Positions 25,456 to 33,896 of a DNA stretch of 64,000 nucleotides are shown one piece after another. The notes below the pieces were generated by a model. The model was not told where the DNA came from and ran no database searches. It saw only the letters and a list, made by a program, of their open reading frames with translations. Location of the stretch: NCBI GenBank assembly GCA_019232985.1, contig JAFAMW010000067.1, positions 1-64,000 of the forward strand. Direction: 5' to 3'. Each line of letters opens with the position of its first letter. Within the stretch, counting starts at the first letter, position 1. Origin of the DNA: Roseateles sp. (lineage in GTDB: Bacteria > Pseudomonadota > Gammaproteobacteria > Burkholderiales > Burkholderiaceae). The translations under genes and the position numbers were made by a program.

Positions 25456-25890
25456 ATGCGATTCATGATCATCGTCCACGCGACCGCGCGCAGCGAAGCC
25501 GGCATCATGCCCGGCCCCGAAGACGGCCTGATGGCCGAGATGGCCGCCTACCACGAGGAGCTCGCGCGGAGCGGCGTGCTGCTCGACGCGAACGGCCTCA
25601 AGCCGAGCAGCGCGGGCTGGCGCATCACCTACCAGGACGGCCAGCGCAGCGTCATCGACGGCCCGTTCGCCGAGACCAAGGAGCTGATCGCCGGCTACAC
25701 CCTGATCCAGGTCAGCAGCCGCGAGGAGGCGATGGAATGGGCGCGGCGCTTCCCCGCGCCCTTCGGCAAGCAGGGCGACGGCGGCATGATCGAGGTGCGC
25801 CAGCTGTTCGAGGCGGCCGACTTCGAGGAGCAGCCCGGGCGCGAGGAGTTCGTCCGCCTGCGCGCCGAGCTCGCCGCCAAGCAGGGCTGA
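25456..25890 (+). CDS. YCII-related DGPF-domain protein
   Basis: A 144-residue protein beginning MRFMIIVHATARSEAG with the DGPF motif in VIDGPFAETKELIAGYTLIQ, the hallmark of this YCII-like family. The biochemical function is unknown. The frame is open further upstream, but the ATG at 25456 follows CAGGAGA at 25444-25450. It ends 4 bases before an ECF sigma factor; DGPF proteins next to ECF42-type sigma factors are a known conserved pairing, and the DGPF gene is usually the sigma-factor target. Confidence 0.92.
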   Translation: MRFMIIVHATARSEAGIMPGPEDGLMAEMAAYHEELARSGVLLDANGLKPSSAGWRITYQDGQRSVIDGPFAETKELIAGYTLIQVSSREEAMEWARRFPAPFGKQGDGGMIEVRQLFEAADFEEQPGREEFVRLRAELAAKQG

Positions 25891-25894
25891 AGCC

Positions 25895-27271
25895 GTGGAC
25901 GTTGGCGCCGACGAGCACTCGGGCGCTGCGCCGCCGCCGCCGAGGGACATCGCCGCGCAGATCGCGGCGTTGTGGCGCATCGAGGCCGCCCGCATCGTCG
26001 GCGCGCTCGCGCGCGTCGTGCGCGACGTCGGCCAGGCCGAGGACCTGGCCCAGGACGCACTCGTCGAGGCGCTCGAACGCTGGCCGCGCGACGGCCTGCC
26101 CGAGCGCCCGGCGGCCTGGCTGATGGCCGTGGCTAAGCGCCGCGCGATCGACGCGCTGCGCGCACGCACGCGCCACGCGGAGCTCGACGAGGACTTCGCG
26201 CGCGAGCTCGCGACGCTGGGCCTCGACCGCAGCGAGGACTTCGCGCCGGCCCTGCTCGACGCGCGCGAGCGCATCGCCGACGACCAGCTGCGCCTGATCT
26301 TCACGGCCTGCCATCCGCTGCTCGCGCCCGACGCGCGCGCGGCGCTGGCCTTGAAGGTGCTTGCCGGCCTGTCGACGGCCGAGATCGCGCGCGCCTTCCT
26401 CGCCGAGGACGCGACGATTGCGCAGCGCATCGTGCGCGCGAAGCGCACGCTCGCGGCGGCCGGCGTCGGCTTCGAGCAGCCCGCGCCGGCCGCGCGCGCC
26501 GCGCGCCTGGCCTCGGTGCTCGAGGTCGTCTACCTGATCTTCAACGAGGGCCATACGGCCAGCACCGGCCCCGCCCTGACGCGCCCCGCGCTGTGCGACG
26601 AGGCCTTGCGCCTCGCGCGCCAGCTCGCCGCGCTGATGCCCGGCGACGCCGAGGCCTGGGGCCTGCTCGCCCTGCTCGAGCTGAGCGCGGCGCGCCTGCC
26701 GGCGCGCCACGACGCCGCGGGCCGCCCGGTCTTGCTGCTCGAGCAGGACCGCTCGCGCTGGGACCGCCTGCTGATCCGCCGCGGCCTCGACGCGCTCGCG
26801 CACGCGAAAGCGCCCGGCTTCTATGCGCTGCAGGCGCGCATCGCGGCCTGCCACGCGCAGGCGCGGCGCGCCGAGGACACCGACTGGCTGCGCATCGTCG
26901 CGCTCTACGACGGGCTCGCCCAGCTCGCGCCGTCGCCGGTCGTCGCGCTGAACCAAGCGATGGCGATCAGCCGCGTCGACGCGCCCGGCTACGGCCCGGC
27001 CGTCGCACTCGAACTGCTGGATCAGCTGGCCGGCGAACCCGCGCTGCGCGGCTACGCGTGGCTGCACGGCGCCCGCGCCGACCTGCTCGAGCGCCTGGGG
27101 CGCCCGGACGCTGCGCGCGAGGCCTACGCGGCCGCGCTCGCGCTCACGCGCAACGAGGTCGAGCGCGCGCAGCTCGAGGCGCGCATCGCCTACTTGGCGT
27201 CGGCCGCCTGCGCCGAGTCGTCGGCCGCGTCGGCCAACATCTTCTGCATCAGCGCGAAGAAGCGGTCGTAG
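25895..27271 (+). CDS. ECF42-type RNA polymerase sigma factor
   Basis: A 458-residue sigma factor, far longer than ordinary ECF factors. Region 2 is in ARVVRDVGQAEDLAQDALVEALERWP, region 4 in LKVLAGLSTAEIARAFLAEDATIAQRIVRAKRTL, and the remaining 230 residues form the helical TPR-like extension (DUF6596, with VYLIFNEGHTAS and LARQLAALMPGDAEAWGLLALLEL) characteristic of ECF42. No anti-sigma factor is near, as expected, because the extension is thought to control activity. Start is GTG 25895. The last 27 codons run antisense to the 3' end of the DUF2242 gene. Confidence 0.92.
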   Translation: MDVGADEHSGAAPPPPRDIAAQIAALWRIEAARIVGALARVVRDVGQAEDLAQDALVEALERWPRDGLPERPAAWLMAVAKRRAIDALRARTRHAELDEDFARELATLGLDRSEDFAPALLDARERIADDQLRLIFTACHPLLAPDARAALALKVLAGLSTAEIARAFLAEDATIAQRIVRAKRTLAAAGVGFEQPAPAARAARLASVLEVVYLIFNEGHTASTGPALTRPALCDEALRLARQLAALMPGDAEAWGLLALLELSAARLPARHDAAGRPVLLLEQDRSRWDRLLIRRGLDALAHAKAPGFYALQARIAACHAQARRAEDTDWLRIVALYDGLAQLAPSPVVALNQAMAISRVDAPGYGPAVALELLDQLAGEPALRGYAWLHGARADLLERLGRPDAAREAYAAALALTRNEVERAQLEARIAYLASAACAESSAASANIFCISAKKRS

Positions 27272-27786
27272 AAGGTGCCGGCCGGGATCGTCTCGGACGC
27301 GACCTTGACCATCGAGTCCTGCGACGAGGACAGCGGCATCGAGATCGAGCCGATCGCCGACACGCCGATCGACGCCGAGTTCGGATTGCGCTTGATCACG
27401 TAGCGGTCCTGCTGGGCCGACACATAGGCCGTGGTGACCTCGCCGTTCCTGCCGTCGGCGATGCAGACGATGCTGATCGTGATCTCGACGTGGACCTCGC
27501 CGTCGGGCTGGAAGCGCTTGACGCCGCTGACCTGGCCCTTGAGCGTCGTCGGGTTGATCACGTAGCCCTGGCTCAGCAGCGCGCGGCGCCCGGCCTCGCA
27601 GCTGTCCGCGACATTGCCGTCGAACAGGCGCGAGAAGGTCTCGTCGGCCTGGAAGCGCTCGGACTGGTAGACCCGGTCGGCCTTGGTCGTCGACGACGAA
27701 CTCGGGCCGGAGATGCAGCCCGAGAGCAGTAGCAGCGGCGCGGCGAGCGCGAGGGCGTAGGCGGGTCGGATTTTCGGCAGCGTCAT
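27190..27786 (-). CDS. DUF2242-type lipoprotein
   Basis: A 198-residue exported protein. MTLPKIRPAYALALAAPLLLLSGC contains a lipobox (LSGC), so it is probably outer-membrane anchored. ETFSRLFDGNVADSCEAGRRALLSQGYVI and VHVEITISIVCIADGRNGEVTTAYVSAQQDRYVIKR match the DUF2242 family common in Burkholderiales; function is unknown. An upstream in-frame start at 27921 would bury the signal peptide and is rejected. Its 3' end overlaps the sigma-factor gene by 82 bases. Confidence 0.85.
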   Translation of the reverse strand: MTLPKIRPAYALALAAPLLLLSGCISGPSSSSTTKADRVYQSERFQADETFSRLFDGNVADSCEAGRRALLSQGYVINPTTLKGQVSGVKRFQPDGEVHVEITISIVCIADGRNGEVTTAYVSAQQDRYVIKRNPNSASIGVSAIGSISMPLSSSQDSMVKVASETIPAGTFYDRFFALMQKMLADAADDSAQAADAK

Positions 27787-27919
27787 GGGGCGAGGCAGCG
27801 GGCGGCAAGGCGCGGCAGCGGGCGAAAGGCTGTGGAGATTATCAGGGGGAGCCCGGATGACCCTGTAGCGCAAGGCATGCAAAGACTTGTATGCGCCCGT
27901 GGGCACAATCGCCCGCACC

Positions 27920-29140
27920 ATGCACAGCTTCGTCCTCGCCGTTTTCGGCCTCGTCTACCTCGGCATGATTCTCGGCGGCCTGCCCTTGCTGCAGCTCGAC
28001 CGCACCGGCATCGCGCTGCTCGGCGCGATCGCGCTGATCGGCGGCGACGCGCTGTCGGTCGACGCCGCCGCGCGCGCCGTGCACCTGCCGACGCTGATCC
28101 TGCTGTTCTCGTTCATGGTGCTGTCGGCACAGATGCGCCTGGGCGGCTTCTACGCCTGGGTCACGCGCGGCCTCGCGGGGCTGCGCGTCGGGCCGGCCGG
28201 GCTGCTGCTCGCGCTCATCCTCGTGACGGCGGTCCTGTCGGCGGTGTTCAGCAACGACGTCGTGTGCCTCGCCGTCGCGCCCGTGCTCGTCGCCGCCTGC
28301 CGGCGCCGCGCGCTGAACCCCCTGCCCTTCCTGCTCGCTCTCGCGTGCAGCGCGAACATCGGCTCGGCCGCGAGCCTGATCGGCAATCCGCAGAACATGC
28401 TGATCGGCCAGACGCTCGCGCTCTCGTTCGGCGGCTACGCGCGCGCGACGCTCGCGCCCGTGTTCGCCGGCCTGCTGCTGTGCTGGGCATTGATCGCGTG
28501 GCGCGCGCGCGGGGGCTGGACCGCGGCGGGCGGCGCGCCGGTCGACGCGGGCGACGACGAGCCGCTCGACCGCTGGCAGACGCTCAAGGGCCTGCTCGTC
28601 GCGGGCGCGATCCTGCTCGCCTATCTGTGCACCGACTGGCCGCGCGAGATCGTCGCGCTGACGGGGGCCGGCGTGCTGCTGACGAGCCGCAAGTTCCACT
28701 CGAGCCGCGTGCTGGGCCTCGTCGACTGGGAGCTGCTCGTGCTGTTCATCGGCCTGTTCGTCGTCAACGCGGCGCTGATGCGCACGGGCCTGCCGGCGCG
28801 CTGGGTCGCCGACGCGGCCGCGGCGGGTCTGCCGCTCGACCATGCGGCGACGCTGTTCGGCGCGAGCTTCGTGCTCTCGAACATCGTCTCGAACGTGCCG
28901 GCCGTGATGCTGCTGCTGCCGGTCGCCGGCACGCACCCGCTCGGCGGGCCGCTGCTCGCGCTGTCGAGCACGCTCGCCGGCAACCTGTTCATCGTCGGCT
29001 CGATCGCGAACATCATCGTCGTCGACGCGGCCGCGCGCGCGGGCGTCGCGATCGACTGGCGCCGCCACGCCGCGGTCGGCGTGCCGGTCACGCTCGCGAC
29101 GCTCGCGGTCGCGGCGGGGTGGCTCTGGCTGCGGGGCTAG
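27920..29140 (+). CDS. SLC13/ArsB-type anion transporter
   Basis: A 406-residue inner-membrane protein with about eleven hydrophobic segments. The duplicated loop motifs VFSNDVVCLAVAPVL and SANIGSAASLIGNPQN in the first half, and LSNIVSNVPAVMLLLPV and STLAGNLFIVGSIANIIVV in the second, are typical of the ion transporter superfamily that includes ArsB, NhaD and SLC13 carriers. Substrate is unassigned. I chose the ATG at 27920 rather than 27887 because it leads directly into the first helix. It is followed by the MarR operator. Confidence 0.88.
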   Translation: MHSFVLAVFGLVYLGMILGGLPLLQLDRTGIALLGAIALIGGDALSVDAAARAVHLPTLILLFSFMVLSAQMRLGGFYAWVTRGLAGLRVGPAGLLLALILVTAVLSAVFSNDVVCLAVAPVLVAACRRRALNPLPFLLALACSANIGSAASLIGNPQNMLIGQTLALSFGGYARATLAPVFAGLLLCWALIAWRARGGWTAAGGAPVDAGDDEPLDRWQTLKGLLVAGAILLAYLCTDWPREIVALTGAGVLLTSRKFHSSRVLGLVDWELLVLFIGLFVVNAALMRTGLPARWVADAAAAGLPLDHAATLFGASFVLSNIVSNVPAVMLLLPVAGTHPLGGPLLALSSTLAGNLFIVGSIANIIVVDAAARAGVAIDWRRHAAVGVPVTLATLAVAAGWLWLRG

Positions 29141-29154
29141 GGTGCCCGATATAA

Positions 29155-29171
29155 ATATCACGTCGTGATAT
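29155..29171. promoter_or_regulatory. MarR-type operator
   Basis: ATATCACG and CGTGATAT are perfect arms around a single T, 28 bases before the marR-like start. The sequence is strikingly A/T-rich for this genome and is the right size for a MarR dimer, so autoregulation of the regulator and the coupled channel gene is likely. Confidence 0.8.
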
Positions 29172-29198
29172 AGTCTTGGTCTTTGCCCGGACCATGCC

Positions 29199-29612
29199 AT
29201 GGCCGCGCCGCGCCTGACCAAAACGCATTTCGAGACGCTCGCCGAGTTCCGCTACCAGATGCGCCGCTTCGAGCGCTTCTCGGAGCTCGCCGCGCGCGAC
29301 GCCGGCATCACGCCGCAGCAATACCTGCTGATGCTGCAGGTCAAGGGCACGCCCGGGCGCGACTGGGCCCTCGTCGGCGAGCTCGCCGAGCGCCTGCAGA
29401 TGCAGCCCCACGGCGCGGTCGCGCTCGTCGCGCGCTGCGAGGCGCAGGGCCTCGTTGCGAAGCAGCCCGACCCCGCCGACCGCCGCCAGGTCCAGGTCCA
29501 CCTGAGCGAGGCCGGCGAGCAGCTGCTGCGCCGCCTCGCCGACCTGCACCGCGCCGAGCTCAAGTCGCTGCGCGGCGTGTTCACCGTTCCGCAGATCGAC
29601 CTCGAGCCATGA
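29199..29612 (+). CDS. MarR-family transcriptional regulator
   Basis: A 137-residue winged helix-turn-helix protein. The dimer and recognition-helix region ITPQQYLLMLQVKG, ELAERLQMQPHGAVALVARCEAQGLV and the wing PDPADRRQVQVHLSEAGEQLL match MarR. A perfect 17-bp palindrome lies just upstream. Its stop overlaps the start of the ClC gene as ATGA, so it probably controls that channel in response to a ligand I cannot name. Confidence 0.93.
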   Translation: MAAPRLTKTHFETLAEFRYQMRRFERFSELAARDAGITPQQYLLMLQVKGTPGRDWALVGELAERLQMQPHGAVALVARCEAQGLVAKQPDPADRRQVQVHLSEAGEQLLRRLADLHRAELKSLRGVFTVPQIDLEP

Positions 29613-31378
29613 GTTCCCCATCCGACACCGAACACCGCTTCGAACGCGCCGACTTCGACCAGGACCGGCGCCTGCTGCTGATGGCCGTGCTCGCGGCCGT
29701 GATCGGCCTGTCCGCGACCGGCGGCGCCTGGCTGCTGCTCGCGATGATCCGGCTGTTCACGAACGCGTTCTTCTTCCAGAGCCTGTCGCTCGCGGCGCGC
29801 TCGCCGGCCGCGAACCAGCTCGGCGCCTGGGTCGTCGCCGTGCCCGCGCTCGGCGGCCTGGTCGTCGGCCTGATGGCGCGCCTGGGCACCGACAAGATCC
29901 GCGGCCACGGCATCCCCGAGGCGATCGAGGCGATCCTGTTCGGCCAGAGCAAGATGTCGCCCAAGGTCGCCGTGCTCAAGCCGCTGTCCTCGGGCATCGC
30001 GATCGGCAGCGGCGGCCCGTTCGGCGCCGAGGGCCCGATCATCATGACCGGCGGCGCGATCGGCTCGCTGCTCGCGCAGTTCGTGCGCCTGAGCGCGGCC
30101 GAGCGCAAGGCCCTGCTCGTCGCCGGCGCCGCGGCCGGCATGACGGCCGTGTTCGGCACGCCGCTCGCGGCCGTGCTGCTCGCCGTCGAGGTGCTGCTGT
30201 TCGAGCTGCGGCCGCGCAGCCTGCTGCCGGTCGGCGTCGCGTGCGCGGTCGCGGGCTTCGCGCGGCCGCTGCTGCTCGAGCCCGGCTATCTGTTCGCGCT
30301 GACGACCGGCCCGGGCGGCCCCTGGATCGCCGCCGAATGCCTGGCCGCGGGCCTCGTCTCGGGCCTGCTCGCGGCCGCGCTGTCGCGCGCGCTCTACGCG
30401 ATCGAGGACGGCTTCGGCCGCCTGCCGCTGCACTGGATGTGGTGGCCCGCGCTCGGCGGCCTCGTCGTCGGCGTCGGTGGCTGGCTCGAGCCGCGCACGC
30501 TCGGCGTTGGCTACGATGTGATCGACGCGCTCTTGCACCGCCAGCTGCCGGGCGGCGCGGCGCTCGCGGTCGTCGCCGTCAAGGCCGTGATCTGGCTCGT
30601 CGCGCTGGGCTCGCTGACCTCGGGCGGCGTGCTCGCGCCCGTGCTCACGATCGGGGCCGGCGTCGGCCTGCTCGTCGGCCTCGTGATGCCGGGCCCCGAC
30701 GCCGCGCTGTGGCCGCTGCTGTGCATGGCCGGCGTGCTCGGCGGCGTGATGCACGCGCCGCTGATGGCCGCGGCCTTCGCCTACGGCCTCACCGGCGACG
30801 CCGACGCGCTGCTGCCGCTGCTCGCGACGACCGTCGTGTCCTACGGCTGCACGGTGCTGCTGATGCGCCGCTCGATCCTGACCGAGAAGATCGCGCGCCG
30901 CGGCCGCCATATCTGGCGCGAGACCGGCGTCGACCCGCTCGAGCGCCACGCGGTCGAGGAATGGATGAGCCGCGCGGTTCAGAGCCTCGCGGCCGACGCG
31001 AGCGTCGCCGCGGCGCTCGCCGAGCGCTTCGGCGCGGGCCAGCAGCACCGCGCTTTCCCGGTGCTCGACAGCGCGGGCCGCCTCGTCGGCGTCGTCGACC
31101 GCGCGGCGCTGCTCGCGGCCGACCCGGCCGTCACCTGCGCCGCGGTCTGCGCCGCGCAGGCCCTGCACTTCGCGCTGCCGCAGGAGACCTGCCGCGCCGC
31201 GGCCACGCGCATGGCGCGGCTTCAGCTCGAGCGCCTGCCGGTCGTCGCCGACGCCGCGTCGCTGCGCCTCGTCGGCCTGATCGCGCGCAGCGACCTGATC
31301 GAGCCGACGCTGGCCCACCACCACGAGGAAGAGCTGCGCGAACGCCCGCGCCGGCTCGACTGGTGGGCGCGGCGCTGA
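29609..31378 (+). CDS. ClC-type chloride channel/transporter with CBS domains
   Basis: A 589-residue membrane protein: ClC core to about residue 430, then a cytosolic CBS pair. Selectivity motifs are RGHGIPEA, GSGGPFGAEGP with the gating Glu, and SGGVLAPVLTIGA. The position equal to the proton Glu of E. coli ClC (second Glu of its EE pair) appears to be Val in AVEVLLFEL, so it may act as a channel or be differently coupled; this alignment is by eye. It starts inside the marR stop and is followed by the HPP-CBS gene, forming a CBS-regulated ion-transport group. Confidence 0.92.
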   Translation: MSSPSDTEHRFERADFDQDRRLLLMAVLAAVIGLSATGGAWLLLAMIRLFTNAFFFQSLSLAARSPAANQLGAWVVAVPALGGLVVGLMARLGTDKIRGHGIPEAIEAILFGQSKMSPKVAVLKPLSSGIAIGSGGPFGAEGPIIMTGGAIGSLLAQFVRLSAAERKALLVAGAAAGMTAVFGTPLAAVLLAVEVLLFELRPRSLLPVGVACAVAGFARPLLLEPGYLFALTTGPGGPWIAAECLAAGLVSGLLAAALSRALYAIEDGFGRLPLHWMWWPALGGLVVGVGGWLEPRTLGVGYDVIDALLHRQLPGGAALAVVAVKAVIWLVALGSLTSGGVLAPVLTIGAGVGLLVGLVMPGPDAALWPLLCMAGVLGGVMHAPLMAAAFAYGLTGDADALLPLLATTVVSYGCTVLLMRRSILTEKIARRGRHIWRETGVDPLERHAVEEWMSRAVQSLAADASVAAALAERFGAGQQHRAFPVLDSAGRLVGVVDRAALLAADPAVTCAAVCAAQALHFALPQETCRAAATRMARLQLERLPVVADAASLRLVGLIARSDLIEPTLAHHHEEELRERPRRLDWWARR

Positions 31379-31388
31379 CAATCTGCCG

Positions 31389-32516
31389 ATGACGTCCCCG
31401 TTCCAGACCCTCGCGCGGATCGCCCGCGACAGCCGCCCCGCGCGCATGCGCGTCGGCGCGCGCGAACGCCTGCGCGCGATGCTCGGCGGCCTGCTCGGCA
31501 TCGCGTTCACGGCCCTGTTGTCGCTCGCGTTGCACGGCACCGGCCCGGGCGCCTGGCTCGTCGCGCCGATCGGCGCGAGCGCCGTGCTCGTGTTCGCGGT
31601 GCCCGCGAGCCCGCTCGCCCAGCCCTGGTCGGTGATCGGCGGCAACACGCTGTCGGCGCTCGTTGGCGCGAGTTGCGCGCTGTGGGTCCACGACCCGGCC
31701 TGGGCCGGCGCGGTCGCCGTGGGCCTCGCGATCGGCGTGATGTTCGCGCTGCGCTGCCTGCACCCGCCCGGCGGCGCGGCCGCGCTGCTCAGCGCGCTCG
31801 GCGCCGTCAAGCTCGGCTTCGTGCTGTTCCCGGTGCTCGTGAACTGCCTGCTGCTCGTGCTCGCGGGCATGGTCTACAACGGCCTGACCGGGCGGCGCTA
31901 CCCGCATGGCCAGACTGCCCCGGCCGCGAAGGGCGAGGCCGAGCGCTTCGCGGCGGCCGACCTCGACGCGGCGCTCGCCCATTACAACCAGGTCGTCGAC
32001 ATCAGCCGCGACGACCTCGAGGAGCTGCTCCACCACGCCGAGGCCGCGGCCTACCAGCGCAGCTTCGGCGCGCTCCGCTGCGCCGACATCATGACGCGCG
32101 AGCCGCTCGCGGTCGAGTTCGGCAGTTCGCTCGAAGAGGCCTGGACGCTGCTGCAGGGCCACCACGTCAAGGCGCTGCCCATCGTCGACCGCGCGCGGCG
32201 CGTGATCGGCATCGTCACGCCGGCCGATTTCCTGCGCCACGCGGCGGCCGAGGGCGCGGGTGCGTTCGGCGGCCGGCTGCGCGCGTTCGTGCGGCCGAGC
32301 GGCCAGACCCATGGCGACAAGCCCGAGGTCGTCGGCCAGATCATGAGCGCCGAGGTCCGCAGCGTCGCCGCGGACCGCCGCGTCAGCGAGCTCGTGCCGC
32401 TGTACGCCGAGTCGGGCCATCACCACCTGCCCGTCGTCGACGCCGAGCGCCGCCTCGTCGGCGTGCTCACGCAGAGCGACCTGATCCGCGCGCTGCACCG
32501 CGGCGCGCGCGCCTGA
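31389..32516 (+). CDS. HPP-family membrane protein with two CBS domains
   Basis: A 375-residue protein. The N-terminal 170 residues hold four to five helices with the family motif CLHPPGGAAAL and IGASAVLVFAVPASPLAQPW. Two CBS domains follow: DIMTREPLAVEFGSSLEEAW and QIMSAEVRSVAADRRVSEL, ending HHHLPVVDAERRLVGVLTQSDL. HPP proteins have been linked to nitrite transport in plant chloroplasts and cyanobacteria, but bacterial roles are mostly open. The 10-base gap to the ClC gene indicates an operon; both proteins may read the same adenine nucleotide through CBS. Confidence 0.92.
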   Translation: MTSPFQTLARIARDSRPARMRVGARERLRAMLGGLLGIAFTALLSLALHGTGPGAWLVAPIGASAVLVFAVPASPLAQPWSVIGGNTLSALVGASCALWVHDPAWAGAVAVGLAIGVMFALRCLHPPGGAAALLSALGAVKLGFVLFPVLVNCLLLVLAGMVYNGLTGRRYPHGQTAPAAKGEAERFAAADLDAALAHYNQVVDISRDDLEELLHHAEAAAYQRSFGALRCADIMTREPLAVEFGSSLEEAWTLLQGHHVKALPIVDRARRVIGIVTPADFLRHAAAEGAGAFGGRLRAFVRPSGQTHGDKPEVVGQIMSAEVRSVAADRRVSELVPLYAESGHHHLPVVDAERRLVGVLTQSDLIRALHRGARA

Positions 32517-32543
32517 GGCGCGGCGCGTGAGAGGATCGAGGCC

Positions 32544-33191
32544 ATGTCCTCGATCCCTTCACCGCCCGCCACGCCGCTCGACGCGTTCGGCGCCGCGGTG
32601 CGCCGTATCGCGCCGCTCGGCGACGCCGCGCTCGCCGAGCTCGCGGCGCTGACCGAGGCGCGCGAGGTCGGCACCGGCGTGTGGCTGCTGCAGGCCGGCC
32701 AGCGCGCCGAATGGGGCCTGTTCGTCGTCGGCGGCCTGCTGCGCGAGTGCTATATCGACGCCGAGGGCGACGAGCACACGCGCGCGTTCGCGCCGGCCGG
32801 CGGCTTCAGCGGCTCGCTGCTCGACCTGCTGTCGGGCCAGCCGTCGGTGACCTGGGTCCAGGCGCTCGAGCCGACGCGGCTGCTCGCGTTCCGCTACGCG
32901 GCCTTCGACGCGCTGTGCCGCACGAACCCCGAGCTCAATATGCTCGCGCGCCGCCTCGCCGAGCGGCTCTACCTGCGCAAGGCGCGGCGCGAGTACGAGC
33001 TGCTCGCGCTGCCCGCCGCGGCGCGCTACGCGCAGTGGTGCGCCGAGCACCCGCAGCTCGACGCGCGCGTGAGCAGGCGCGTGCTCGCGTCCTTCCTCGG
33101 CGTCACGCCCGAGCACCTGAGCCGCCTGCGTCGCGAAGCGGTGCATCGGCCGGCAGGGCCTGGGGTCGGTGGATCATCGCGAGCAGCGTGA
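32544..33191 (+). CDS. Crp/Fnr-family transcriptional regulator
   Basis: A 215-residue protein with a cNMP-binding-like beta-roll (GTGVWLLQAGQRAEWGLFVVGGLLRECYIDAEG) and a short C-terminal DNA-binding part ending in LASFLGVTPEHLSRLRR. No Fnr-type cysteine cluster is present. It resembles the group of Crp-like proteins whose effector is unknown. The last 29 or so codons overlap the 3' end of the convergent membrane-protein gene, so the true C-terminus may be a recent extension. Confidence 0.88.
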   Translation: MSSIPSPPATPLDAFGAAVRRIAPLGDAALAELAALTEAREVGTGVWLLQAGQRAEWGLFVVGGLLRECYIDAEGDEHTRAFAPAGGFSGSLLDLLSGQPSVTWVQALEPTRLLAFRYAAFDALCRTNPELNMLARRLAERLYLRKARREYELLALPAAARYAQWCAEHPQLDARVSRRVLASFLGVTPEHLSRLRREAVHRPAGPGVGGSSRAA

Positions 33192-33810
33192 ACGACGCGA
33201 GGAAGAACGCGAAGCGCACGAACACCAGCGGCACCGCGATCGATTGCGGCAGCACGTAGATCGCGACGCCGACCGGCCACTGCACGAACACGAGCAGCTT
33301 CGCGAGCAGGCGCTGCTTCATGTCGGCGCGCGGCAGCCCGAGGCCGAGCAGGCACAGGCCCAGGTAGCTGACGTGGAACTTCAGCATGCTCTCGGTCGCC
33401 TGCCAGGCGATCTCGGCGTCGCCGGGCGGGTGGCCCTGCTCGGCGCTCGCGAGCATCGCGAGGAAGTGGAAGTTCTCGACCATGTCGAGCAGCGCGAGCC
33501 CCATCAGCAGCGCGAGCGCGGTGCCGAGCAGCAGGCGCGCGCCGGCGTCGCGCCAGGCCAGCGAGACCATCAGCACGAACACCGCGCCGTAGGCGACGAT
33601 GAACAGGTTGTCGAGGCCGATCGTCGCGCGCAGCACCGGCGGGTCGGCGAGCAGCAGGCGCGCGTAGTCGGCGGCCGGGTGCACGTACTGCAGCGGGTCC
33701 TGGCCAACGCCGGTGAAGACGAAGATCGCGAGCATGCCCAGCACGAGCGCGCCGGCCAGCAGCGCGCAGCGGCGCAGCGCTTGTTGCATCGAAAAGGAAC
33801 TTGCGGTCAT
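33103..33810 (-). CDS. Predicted integral membrane protein, unassigned
   Basis: A 235-residue protein with about six hydrophobic helices (for example CALLAGALVLGMLAIFVFTG, FIVAYGAVFVLMVSLAW, LLGTALALLMGLALLDM and VPLVFVRFAFFLASFTLLAM). I recognise no family; acidic and His residues in DMVENFHFLAML and LKFHVSYLGL could be ligands. The frame continues upstream into antisense of the thioredoxin gene; the ATG at 33810, before MTASSFSMQQ, is the first sensible start. It lies 86 bases after the thioredoxin-like gene on the same strand. Confidence 0.75.
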   Translation of the reverse strand: MTASSFSMQQALRRCALLAGALVLGMLAIFVFTGVGQDPLQYVHPAADYARLLLADPPVLRATIGLDNLFIVAYGAVFVLMVSLAWRDAGARLLLGTALALLMGLALLDMVENFHFLAMLASAEQGHPPGDAEIAWQATESMLKFHVSYLGLCLLGLGLPRADMKQRLLAKLLVFVQWPVGVAIYVLPQSIAVPLVFVRFAFFLASFTLLAMIHRPQALPADAPLRDAGGSGARA

Positions 33811-33896
33811 GGCGAGTCGCTCGCGTTCAGTTGAGGAAGCGCGAGCGTGCCGGCGCCGGCGCGAACCGGCATTGACATTTGTTTGTCCCAGAGGCG

